This document shows, one piece after another, positions 1-5,493 of a stretch of DNA of 6,027 bases. The DNA is taken from contig DFHP01000120.1 in NCBI GenBank assembly GCA_002371335.1, forward strand, positions 1 to 6,027, given 5' to 3'. Within the stretch, counting starts at the first letter, position 1; every line of letters starts with the position of its first letter. This DNA comes from Eubacterium sp. UBA3720 (GTDB taxonomy: Bacteria; Bacillota; Clostridia; Lachnospirales; Lachnospiraceae). The notes below the pieces were generated by a model. It made no database searches. It was not told where the DNA came from and saw only the letters and a program-made list of their open reading frames with translations. Position numbers and translations under genes: made by a program.

Positions 1-72
1 TTTTTCCTTCTTCATGTTTGCCTTGCGGTTTACCTTCTGCTCTTTATAATAATCCACTTTTTTCTGACTCAT
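1..72 (-). CDS. Small basic hypothetical protein, N-terminus only
   Basis: The gene starts inside the window and runs off its left edge, leaving 24 codons. The visible peptide begins MSQKKVDYYKEQK and is about 40% lysine or arginine. I recall short proteins with this kind of highly charged start, often followed by one membrane segment, in Lachnospiraceae, but their function is unknown to me and the membrane part is not visible here. The start is well supported: GAGGAG at 79-84 on the minus strand lies six bases before the ATG at 70-72. An AT-rich stretch with TATATA lies just upstream of this ribosome binding site, but I cannot pair it with a convincing -35 box. The gene is divergent from the DUF5721 gene to its right. 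That this is a real gene is likely; any function is not claimed. Confidence 0.6.
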   Translation of the reverse strand, partial: MSQKKVDYYKEQKVNRKANMKKEK

Positions 73-84
73 GTCCAACTCCTC

Positions 85-455
85 ATATCTATATAATTTC
101 CAGGTAATTGAGAGACCCCGGAAGGCAGGGAATTTATGCGATTGATCCAAACACTCTGTAAAAACATTCAAGAACGCCAGAGGCTTTAACTTTGAACCGT
201 TACACCATTTTCCAGCCATATGGAGTTCCGCAATCCCTGATGTTAATTCACAGTATATTGCGTCACAAAAACCATCGAATAATATATTACAATACTTCGG
301 CTGAAAATGAAAGCATAATATTTGCATCTGCGGGTCATCTTTCCGTTCCCCCGATCATTTCCTTCTTTTACAAAAACTTCCCGCTTCATGATGAATCGGC
401 AGTCTTCATCATGAAAAGCCTGTCTCAGAGATGGCATGTGGGAAGTTTTCCTTCT
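85..455. other. Intergenic stretch without a convincing gene; contains two near-palindromes
   Basis: About 500 bases separate the small minus-strand gene from DUF5721. A plus-strand reading frame (192-647) is open for 151 codons, but it needs a TTG start with only AGAGG upstream, overlaps the well-supported DUF5721 start by 68 bases, and gives a serine- and phenylalanine-rich protein I do not recognise. I do not call it a gene. The notable content is two copies of the imperfect palindrome TTCATSATGAA at 385-395 and 405-415, with centres 20 bases apart. A promoter-like pair, TTGCGT (258-263) and TAATAT (280-285), lies on the plus strand but is only moderately close to consensus. Confidence 0.4.
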
Positions 456-483
456 TTTACTTTTTCCAAACCCATGCTATACT
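456..483 (+). promoter_or_regulatory. Predicted extended -10 promoter for the DUF5721 gene
   Basis: TTTACT (456-461) and TATACT (478-483) are spaced by 16 bases, and a TG at 475-476 gives the extended -10 form TGnTATACT. The predicted start near 489-490 would give a leader of about 90 bases before the ATG. This is a pattern match only; it is the best plus-strand promoter upstream of the gene. Confidence 0.45.
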
Positions 484-502
484 ATCCGCTGAGCGGATCC
501 GC
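484..502. promoter_or_regulatory. Palindrome over the predicted transcription start (candidate operator)
   Basis: ATCCGCTGAGCGGAT (484-498) is a perfect inverted repeat of 7+1+7 bases. It overlaps a second perfect palindrome, GCGGATCCGC (493-502). It begins directly after the predicted -10 box, so a bound dimer would cover the transcription start. As RNA it would form a six-pair hairpin with a TGA loop at the 5' end of the transcript. Operator versus RNA-end stabiliser cannot be decided from sequence alone. Confidence 0.35.
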
Positions 503-579
503 GAGCGTTATGACCATATTCATGATACGGCATTGCAAAGACGGTCTCCCGCAATTTTGTTTTCAAAGGAGCATCGAAT

Positions 580-1071
580 ATGCTGGCGATCCGGATCGAA
601 CATATAAAAAAATTCATGAGCGCTCTTCTTCTCAGAGAAACATTTGATACATTTCTCCTGTCCGAGGCTTCGATCACCACTTTTGCCGAATTCCATATCG
701 ACGGAAAGCTTCACAAAGAATATTTTGACTCCGGAACAGCTGACGCGCTGTCCGAAGAAGCTCGTTCTCTCGTCCGCTGGAAGGATGTGAAAGAGCATTG
801 CTTCGCCCTGATCAAGGGCAAACGCACGCCTCTTTCCTTCAGGATCATCTTCCAGCTTCCGGCAGACAGAACCGAAAAGCTCATCCTTTCCTCCGGAAGC
901 CCAATCGCCCCTGAAGACGTATACGGACTCTTTCTGAATGTTCAATTCCGTAACAATACGCTGACCCTGACCACCGGCACTTCCCTCCGGACCTTCACTC
1001 CCGACAAAACGCCGGAGCTGACCTGGGATAAATATATGAACGACTTTCTCGCTCATTTTGATCTCGACTGA
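580..1071 (+). CDS. DUF5721 family protein, function unknown
   Basis: This 163-residue protein matches my memory of the DUF5721 family, a conserved single-domain protein of Lachnospiraceae and relatives with no known function. The sequence shows the traits I associate with it: an N-terminal helix (MLAIRIEHIKKFMSALLLRE), the run LSEASITTFAEFHIDGKLH near residues 27-45, HCFALIKGKRTP near residues 73-84, and the C-terminal block TLTTGTSLRTFT followed by a tryptophan near residue 150. The length is as expected for the family. There is no signal peptide or membrane segment, so it is probably cytosolic. AAAGGAG at 565-571 lies eight bases before the ATG and fixes the start. The gene stands alone and is convergent with htpG, sharing a terminator. 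The family call rests on remembered similarity, not on a search. Confidence 0.75.
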   Translation: MLAIRIEHIKKFMSALLLRETFDTFLLSEASITTFAEFHIDGKLHKEYFDSGTADALSEEARSLVRWKDVKEHCFALIKGKRTPLSFRIIFQLPADRTEKLILSSGSPIAPEDVYGLFLNVQFRNNTLTLTTGTSLRTFTPDKTPELTWDKYMNDFLAHFDLD

Positions 1072-1155
1072 GACACTCAAGTATCAAAGTCCGGCTGAGG
1101 ACTATAACTTTTTTTATTTTTTCCCCTGATTCTTCCCTTTATTCCGGATTTAAAC

Positions 1156-1181
1156 AGGGCTGCCGCGAACGCGGCAGCCCT
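1156..1181. terminator. Hairpin terminator shared by DUF5721 (+) and htpG (-)
   Basis: A perfect 11-pair stem, AGGGCTGCCGC at 1156-1166 and its complement at 1171-1181, closes a GAAC loop. On the plus strand it is followed by TTTCTGTATTTC, a fair T-rich tail for DUF5721. On the minus strand it lies about 20 bases past the htpG stop and is followed by GTTTAAAT, a weaker tail. The position between convergent genes suggests use in both directions. Confidence 0.85.
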
Positions 1182-1200
1182 TTCTGTATTTCACTTCATT

Positions 1201-3258
1201 TTATTTTGTCAGTCTCATCATGATCTCATTACTTCTGGTCACAAAGCCTGTCATTTCTTCCGGTGAGAGGGCTCTGTTGCTGATCATTGCCAGCGAGTAA
1301 AGCTGCTCACAGAAAATATCCACATCTTCCTCATTATCCTTATGCTCATACACATACTGAACAAGAGGATGTTTTGCGTTCAGCGTCAGTTTTTCATCTC
1401 CGCCCAGCATATCCTTGTTTGCCATACCATACATACGCATCATTTCATACATACGGCGGTTCTGCTCGGAAAGTGTGATGATCGCGGATACGCTTTCGTC
1501 CTTCAGGTTCTCTACTGCCACGTCGAGTTTGTCATTTTTCAGCACTTTTCTGAAGAGCTCCTGCATAGCCTTTGTTTCCTCTTCAAGGTCAGCGGCTCCA
1601 TCCTTCATATCGTCAGTCAGCTCAGCATCGATCCTCTGGAATTTCACTCTGTTGTTTTTGCTCTCCAGGTGAGTGATGAAGGCGCTGTTAATACTGTGGC
1701 GCATGATCACCGCGTCCATTCCCTGGTTGCGGAACATATTAATGTACTGGCTCTGCTGCAGCGGATCTGTCACATAGTAAACAGTCGTCTTCTCAGGCTC
1801 TTTTTCCTGATCATCCACTGCTTCGACCTCGACCTTGGATCCATCCTCCGCACTTGCCTCATCCTTCGTTACGCCGTTGATCTTATCAAGCAGCTCATTC
1901 AGCGTGAAGAATTTGTCATCGATATCCTTATAAAGGACATGCGGCATGATCCTGTCTGAGAACTTCTCATCCTTAATGCATCCGAACTTGATGAACGGGC
2001 TGATGTCATCCCAGTACTTCTCATAAGTCTCACGGTCTGTTTTGCACATGCCGGAAAGCTTATCTGCGACCTTCTTTGAGATATAGTCGGAGATCTTCTT
2101 TACAAAGCCGTCATTCTGAAGCGCGCTTCTGGAAACGTTCAGCGGAAGATCAGGACAATCGATTACGCCCTTGAGCAAAAGCAGATACTCCGGGATAACC
2201 TCTTTGATATTATCCGCGATAAATACCTGGTTATTGTAAAGCTTGATCTTTCCTTCAATGCTCTCATACTCTGTGTTGATCCTCGGGAAATACAGGATGC
2301 CTTTCAGGTTGAACGGATAATCCATGTTCAGATGTATCCAGAACAGCGGCTCTTTGTAATCCTGGAATACCTTGATGAAGAACTCTTTATACTCGGCGTC
2401 CGTACACTGGCTTGGCTGTTTTGTCCACAGAGGATGAATATCATTGACAGGCACCGGACGTTTTCTGATCTTTACCTGCTCTTTGGCCGGCGTCTTCTCT
2501 ACGACTTCTTTTGTGCCGTCCTCTTTCGTCATTTCCTCGGTCTCAGCCGGAACAGAAATATGCTCGATGACTTCATCATCGTCGCGCAGCTCGCTCTCGT
2601 CGATGGTCTCGTACTCAGGCTCCGCGTCAGCCTTTGACACATAAATGTTATAAGGCATGAAGGAGCAGTATTTTTTCAGCACTTCGGTAACTTTGTATTC
2701 ATTGGCGAACTCAAGGCTGTCCTCATTGAGATGAAGGGTTACTTTTGTGCCCATCTCCTTCCAGTCGCCTTCACCCATGTCATACTCGGTATTTCCGTCG
2801 CATTCCCAGTGGACCGGCTCAGCGCCCGGCTGGAATGAAAGCGTATCGATGTCTGCCTGGTCGGCTACCATGAAGGCTGAATAAAAACCGAGACCGAAAT
2901 GTCCGATGATCTGATCCTGGTCGGCTTTATCTTTATATTTCTCCAGAAACTCCGTCGCTCCGGAAAAAGCGATATCGGTGATGTTTTTCTTAACCTCGTC
3001 CGCCGTCATGCCCAGTCCGTTATCTATAAAGGAAAGTGTTTTTTCCTTATCGTCGACGATCACATGAATCTCCGGTTTATATCCCTCCGGAAGCTCACAT
3101 TCGCCTACCGCATCCAGTTTTTTCACCTTTGTGATAGCATCGCAGGCGTTCGATACCAGCTCTCTCACAAAAATATCCTTGTCGGAATACATCCATTTCT
3201 TGATGATCGGGAAAATATTCTCACTGTTTATTGAAAGATTTCCATGCTGCATTTCCAT
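1201..3258 (-). CDS. htpG: Molecular chaperone HtpG (bacterial Hsp90)
   Basis: HtpG is a homodimeric ATP-driven chaperone of the cytosol that remodels and stabilises client proteins, especially under stress. The 685-residue product shows the GHKL ATPase domain first: RELVSNACDAI with Glu33 and Asn37, DNGLGM at 79-84, and GHFGLGFYSAF at 119-129. The middle domain follows, with WIHLNMDYPFNLKGILYFPR near 307-326 and NVSRSALQND, whose Arg377 matches the ATP-contacting arginine of the family. It ends with the C-terminal dimerisation domain. It is longer than E. coli HtpG (624 residues), mainly through charged stretches near 213-262 and 462-491. I prefer the ATG at 3256-3258, ten bases after AGGAG (3269-3273). 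A GTG three codons further upstream would sit one base from that site. The gene has its own promoter, a CIRCE and a terminator. Confidence 0.97.
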   Translation of the reverse strand: MEMQHGNLSINSENIFPIIKKWMYSDKDIFVRELVSNACDAITKVKKLDAVGECELPEGYKPEIHVIVDDKEKTLSFIDNGLGMTADEVKKNITDIAFSGATEFLEKYKDKADQDQIIGHFGLGFYSAFMVADQADIDTLSFQPGAEPVHWECDGNTEYDMGEGDWKEMGTKVTLHLNEDSLEFANEYKVTEVLKKYCSFMPYNIYVSKADAEPEYETIDESELRDDDEVIEHISVPAETEEMTKEDGTKEVVEKTPAKEQVKIRKRPVPVNDIHPLWTKQPSQCTDAEYKEFFIKVFQDYKEPLFWIHLNMDYPFNLKGILYFPRINTEYESIEGKIKLYNNQVFIADNIKEVIPEYLLLLKGVIDCPDLPLNVSRSALQNDGFVKKISDYISKKVADKLSGMCKTDRETYEKYWDDISPFIKFGCIKDEKFSDRIMPHVLYKDIDDKFFTLNELLDKINGVTKDEASAEDGSKVEVEAVDDQEKEPEKTTVYYVTDPLQQSQYINMFRNQGMDAVIMRHSINSAFITHLESKNNRVKFQRIDAELTDDMKDGAADLEEETKAMQELFRKVLKNDKLDVAVENLKDESVSAIITLSEQNRRMYEMMRMYGMANKDMLGGDEKLTLNAKHPLVQYVYEHKDNEEDVDIFCEQLYSLAMISNRALSPEEMTGFVTRSNEIMMRLTK

Positions 3259-3442
3259 ATAGATCACACTCCTGTTAATTTATAATTTATTCAGGTAATT
3301 ATTACTCCTTGTGGTTGGAAAATTGTGTGACGGTTTAAACAAATTCCCCTCCCTCCTTAGTTTCGCAATTACCCACATAATTTATTCATCTAAATCTGAT
3401 CCTGTCCCAAAAAACTCTGCCGGACTTTTCCGGGACTACATA
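3259..3442 (-). other. htpG untranslated leader
   Basis: From the predicted start near 3442 the leader is about 184 bases, long for a heat-shock gene. The true ribosome binding site is AGGAG at 3269-3273. Further upstream is a stronger purine run, AAGGAGGGAGGGG (3346-3358), with no ATG at a useful distance; a TTG nine bases after its AAGGAGG opens a 20-codon frame ending at 3280. A second AAGGAG lies at 3305-3310. The CAGG of the true site (3271-3274) can pair with CCTG (3292-3295) across an AT-only loop, a possible weak masking hairpin. None of this is more than suggestive. Confidence 0.35.
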
Positions 3443-3448
3443 GGTTAT

Positions 3449-3477
3449 ATATTAGAACACAAGAAACATAAAGTCAA
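3449..3477 (-). promoter_or_regulatory. Sigma-A type promoter of htpG
   Basis: On the minus strand TTGACT (3472-3477) and TAATAT (3449-3454) are separated by exactly 17 bases. Each differs from the vegetative consensus at one position. The match to both boxes and the spacing make this the obvious htpG promoter. Transcription would begin near 3442. Confidence 0.8.
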
Positions 3478-3484
3478 GAAAAAG

Positions 3485-3511
3485 TTAGCACTCATTTAAT
3501 TTGAGTGCTAA
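3485..3511. promoter_or_regulatory. CIRCE element (HrcA operator) upstream of htpG
   Basis: TTAGCACTC (3485-3493), a nine-base spacer, and GAGTGCTAA (3503-3511) match the CIRCE consensus without a mismatch; one further G-C pair (3484 and 3512) extends it. HrcA binds this element and represses heat-shock genes until it is titrated off by misfolded protein acting through GroEL. Here it lies seven bases upstream of the htpG -35 box. The only gene it can plausibly control is htpG, because the HAD gene on its other side ends toward it. Confidence 0.95.
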
Positions 3512-3576
3512 CAAGTTTTTTCCCAAAAAAACGAGAACTTTAATTTACAGGAAATCTGGACATTTTCCCCTGAATC

Positions 3577-3609
3577 AAAAAGAAGACGCATCATTACTGC
3601 GTCTCCTTC
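3577..3609 (-). terminator. Intrinsic terminator of the HAD phosphatase gene, spanning its stop codon
   Basis: On the minus strand AGACGCA (3598-3604) pairs with TGCGTCT (3584-3590) around a seven-base loop that contains the TAA stop. The stem can extend outward to about 12 pairs, including G-U pairs, and runs into a five-T tract at 3577-3581. It separates this gene from the htpG promoter and CIRCE region. Confidence 0.75.
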
Positions 3610-4391
3610 ATTTCTTCTGTATGCAGAATGTATTCAAGCACATGCTCAACAGATCCCGTGTGGATTTTGAAATGATCCTTAAGGTCCTGCACGCCGTTTT
3701 CCATGACCACCGGAAAACCGACTGTCTCCAGCATTTCCACATCGTTATAGTTATCTCCGAATGCAAAACATTCATCCGGAGCAACGCCCAGATATTCCAG
3801 AATCTTTCTGATACCCGTACCTTTATTTACATTCTTTGGCATGATATCCATCCATGCGGCTCCCGAAGTAACCACTGTCAGGTCATCCCCAAACGTTTTT
3901 TTCCAATATTCAAAATCTGTAACGCCTGTTTTCTGATAGAGGGAAATCTTCATATATGGCTCGTTCACCTTGAAAATATCCGGAACCAAGGTTACATTGT
4001 TTTTCATTTTGTCCCGGGCGTAAAAATAAAAATCCATGTTCTTTGGCTGCATATAGCAGGTCCGCACGCCGGAAAGCATAATCTCGCAGCCTTCTTTCTC
4101 ATCGATCGCGTGCATGATTTCCTGCCCCAGTTCTCTTTTCATCGTTTCCTGAAACAGCATTTCCTCCTGGTAAAAAGCCAGGCAGCCATTTTCGCACAAA
4201 TACCCTATCTCTCTTTTGATAGGCGAGAACAGTCTCTGCAGGCTGGCGTACTGTCTTCCGCTGGCCGCCACAAAGTCTATTCCTTTCTGATGCAGTCTAT
4301 GGATTAGTTTGATAGCGCCCGGACTTGGTGTCCTCGCCCCGTTAAGAAGCAGCGTGCCGTCCAGATCGCTCGCGATAAGTTTGATCGCCAT
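3594..4391 (-). CDS. Cof-type HAD-IIB family phosphatase
   Basis: This 265-residue protein is a haloacid dehalogenase superfamily hydrolase of the Cof type, a group of cytosolic magnesium-dependent phosphatases acting on small phosphorylated metabolites such as sugar phosphates or flavin precursors. All four motifs are visible: DLDGT at 9-13 with nucleophile Asp9 and acid/base Asp11, ASGR at 43-46 with Ser44, Lys190 in NKGTGI, and GDNYND at 212-217 with Asp213 and Asp217. The cap domain between about residues 85 and 185 fits the C2B type. Length is normal for the family. AGAGGA at 4401-4406 lies nine bases before the ATG. It is transcribed alone: about 200 bases separate it from the Nudix gene and a terminator follows at once. 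The substrate cannot be told from the sequence, so no gene name is given. Confidence 0.93.
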   Translation of the reverse strand: MAIKLIASDLDGTLLLNGARTPSPGAIKLIHRLHQKGIDFVAASGRQYASLQRLFSPIKREIGYLCENGCLAFYQEEMLFQETMKRELGQEIMHAIDEKEGCEIMLSGVRTCYMQPKNMDFYFYARDKMKNNVTLVPDIFKVNEPYMKISLYQKTGVTDFEYWKKTFGDDLTVVTSGAAWMDIMPKNVNKGTGIRKILEYLGVAPDECFAFGDNYNDVEMLETVGFPVVMENGVQDLKDHFKIHTGSVEHVLEYILHTEEMKETQ

Positions 4392-4587
4392 GATATTTTA
4401 TCCTCTAATGTTTAAACACTGATTTTTATATATGTTTTTCATAGGAAATTTCATGATTTTCTACTGCTACAGCCTTCGGATTTTTTTCATTTGGGTAAGT
4501 ATATCTTCATCCATCCGATTTCGGAAATCACAAAAGACCTCACTCCGTACATGAATTGTGCAGGCACACTAATGATCACGGGTCAGG

Positions 4588-5097
4588 TCATTTGTTATGA
4601 AAAGTATATTCACCCGTAAGATATCCGTGCAGGAATTCCGACGCAAGACTTCCAGGGGCTATATTCTTCGCGGCCTCCTCTTTCGAAAACCACTCCCAGT
4701 AGTCTATCTCACGGTTAGGTTTCGGAGTTTCCCCGCTTACCGTGACCGTAAAATTCAGCATCAGCGTGTTCGATCCGGCAAAGTAATGACTATGGTTGAA
4801 ATGAACGCTGGTAACGTTAAGACCAAGCTCTTCCCTGACCTCGCGAACGCAGGTGTCTTCCGCGTCTTCTCCCTTGTTCACATACCCTGCCACAAGAATA
4901 AATCTCTTCTTATTATATTGTTTGATCAGAATGATCTTCGATTTCGACTCATTCATAACGATCATACTGACTGCTGTATTGAATACCGGAAAGCGAAAAT
5001 CATCACACTTCTCACAGAATGGAATCATCCCTTCCCCGTCAAGATGCTTTTTCGTAAGCTTTGCACCGCACTGCATGCAATAATTCATCTCAACCAT
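4588..5097 (-). CDS. NudC-like zinc-ribbon Nudix hydrolase
   Basis: Nudix enzymes cleave nucleoside diphosphates linked to another group; NudC-like members act on NADH or on NAD-capped RNA. The 169-residue product begins with a four-cysteine zinc ribbon (Cys7, Cys10, Cys28, Cys31). It then has a complete Nudix box at 71-93, G-x5-E-x7-REVREELGL, with the metal-binding glutamates 86, 89 and 90. After the box, HSHYFAGSNTLMLNF (102-116) sits where NudC carries SQPWPFPxS, so the NADH-specific signature has diverged. It lacks the N-terminal domain of E. coli NudC (257 residues). I chose the ATG at 5095-5097 because AAGGAG (5104-5109) lies six bases upstream. An in-frame ATG at 5152-5154 would translate part of a repeat and has no such site. 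I see no clear promoter; the repeat cluster occupies the upstream region. Exact substrate unknown. Confidence 0.9.
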   Translation of the reverse strand: MVEMNYCMQCGAKLTKKHLDGEGMIPFCEKCDDFRFPVFNTAVSMIVMNESKSKIILIKQYNKKRFILVAGYVNKGEDAEDTCVREVREELGLNVTSVHFNHSHYFAGSNTLMLNFTVTVSGETPKPNREIDYWEWFSKEEAAKNIAPGSLASEFLHGYLTGEYTFHNK

Positions 5098-5111
5098 CTC
5101 TGTCTCCTTCT

Positions 5112-5202
5112 CGATGGAACCGGGGACGGAGACGCGTTCCACGTTATTGCACATGCCCGCCGATTCCGACGAAACCGGGGACGGAGACGCGTTCCACGTT
5201 AT
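5112..5202 (-). repeat. Two left-hand copies of a short repeat unit
   Basis: The 30 bases at 5118-5147 are repeated exactly at 5173-5202, and similarity extends a few bases left with two mismatches. On the minus strand each copy reads TGGAACGCGTCTCCGTCCCC followed by GGTTCC (first copy, 5116-5141) or GGTTTC (second copy, 5171-5196). Each has complementary ends (TGGAAC with GTTYC) around a 15-base interior. They are the same unit as the right-hand copies, in the opposite orientation. The first begins three bases upstream of the Nudix ribosome binding site. Confidence 0.85.
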
Positions 5203-5229
5203 CGCCCTCTAATCATCAGTGACGTAAGC

Positions 5230-5312
5230 GACCGAAACAAGGCTCCGTCCCTGGTCTCATGGAACGAAACTCCGTCCCCGGTTTCATGGAACGAAACTCC
5301 GTCCCCGGTTCC
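5230..5312 (+). repeat. Three right-hand copies of the same unit, two in perfect tandem
   Basis: The 27 bases at 5257-5283 are repeated exactly at 5284-5310. A third, degenerate copy at 5230-5256 carries a four-base insertion and CCCTGG in place of CCCCGG. The unit reads TGGAACGAAACTCCGTCCCC then GGTTYC, opposite to the left-hand pair. The 16 bases at 5297-5312 are the exact complement of 5116-5131, and those at 5270-5285 of 5171-5186, so the two groups can form nested helices. Short GGGGACGG-containing dispersed repeats occur in many Clostridia; membership of such a family is an inference. Confidence 0.85.
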
Positions 5313-5323
5313 GTTTTGCATAT

Positions 5324-5350
5324 AAAAACAAGGCACATCTCTGCGCCTTG
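5324..5350 (-). terminator. Intrinsic terminator of tRNA-Thr
   Basis: On the minus strand CAAGGCGC (5343-5350) pairs with GTGCCTTG (5329-5336), with one G-U pair, around a six-base loop, followed by five T (5324-5328). It lies 17 bases past the tRNA 3' end and before the repeat cluster and the Nudix gene, so the tRNA is most likely a single-gene transcript. Confidence 0.85.
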
Positions 5351-5367
5351 CCCATAAAAATCAAAAA

Positions 5368-5440
5368 AGCTGATGAGCGGACTTGAACCGCCGACCTCCG
5401 CCTTACCAAGGCGACGCTCTACCTGCTGAGCCACATCAGC
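5368..5440 (-). tRNA. tRNA-Thr, anticodon GGT
   Basis: The 73 bases fold into a complete cloverleaf: acceptor GCTGATG with CATCAGC, D stem GCTC with GAGC around AGCAGGTA, anticodon stem TCGCC with GGCGG around TTGGTAA, a five-base variable loop, and T stem GGCGG with CCGCT around TTCAAGT. Anticodon GGT reads the threonine codons ACC and ACT. The discriminator base is T, and CCA is not encoded: the acceptor runs straight into a T tract, so CCA must be added after transcription. Confidence 0.97.
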
Positions 5441-5456
5441 ATTTCCAACATGTGAA

Positions 5457-5485
5457 ATAATAGCAGAGCTCTTTAATTCTGTCAA
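5457..5485 (-). promoter_or_regulatory. Promoter of tRNA-Thr
   Basis: On the minus strand a perfect TTGACA (5480-5485) and TATTAT (5457-5462) are spaced by 17 bases. The predicted start near 5450 leaves a leader of only about ten bases before the mature tRNA. This is the strongest promoter in the window, as expected for a stable RNA. Confidence 0.9.
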
Positions 5486-5493
5486 GTTAATTT

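Noticed and set aside
192..647. 151-codon open frame on the plus strand
   Set aside because: It has a TTG start with a poor ribosome binding site, overlaps the well-supported DUF5721 start by 68 bases, contains that gene's promoter and binding site, and gives no recognisable protein.
520..1080. 186-codon minus-strand frame opposite DUF5721
   Set aside because: The plus-strand frame has a good ribosome binding site and matches a known family; this one has neither.
3501..4307. 268-codon plus-strand frame opposite the HAD gene
   Set aside because: The minus-strand frame carries all four HAD motifs; the plus-strand frame is an antisense shadow with no recognisable domain.
4498..4563. 21-codon minus-strand frame between the Nudix and HAD genes
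   Set aside because: It has no ribosome binding site before its ATG and no recognisable sequence; a frame this short is expected by chance.
4597..5325. 242-codon plus-strand frame opposite the Nudix gene
   Set aside because: The minus-strand frame has a complete Nudix box and zinc ribbon, so this is its antisense shadow, extended through the repeats.
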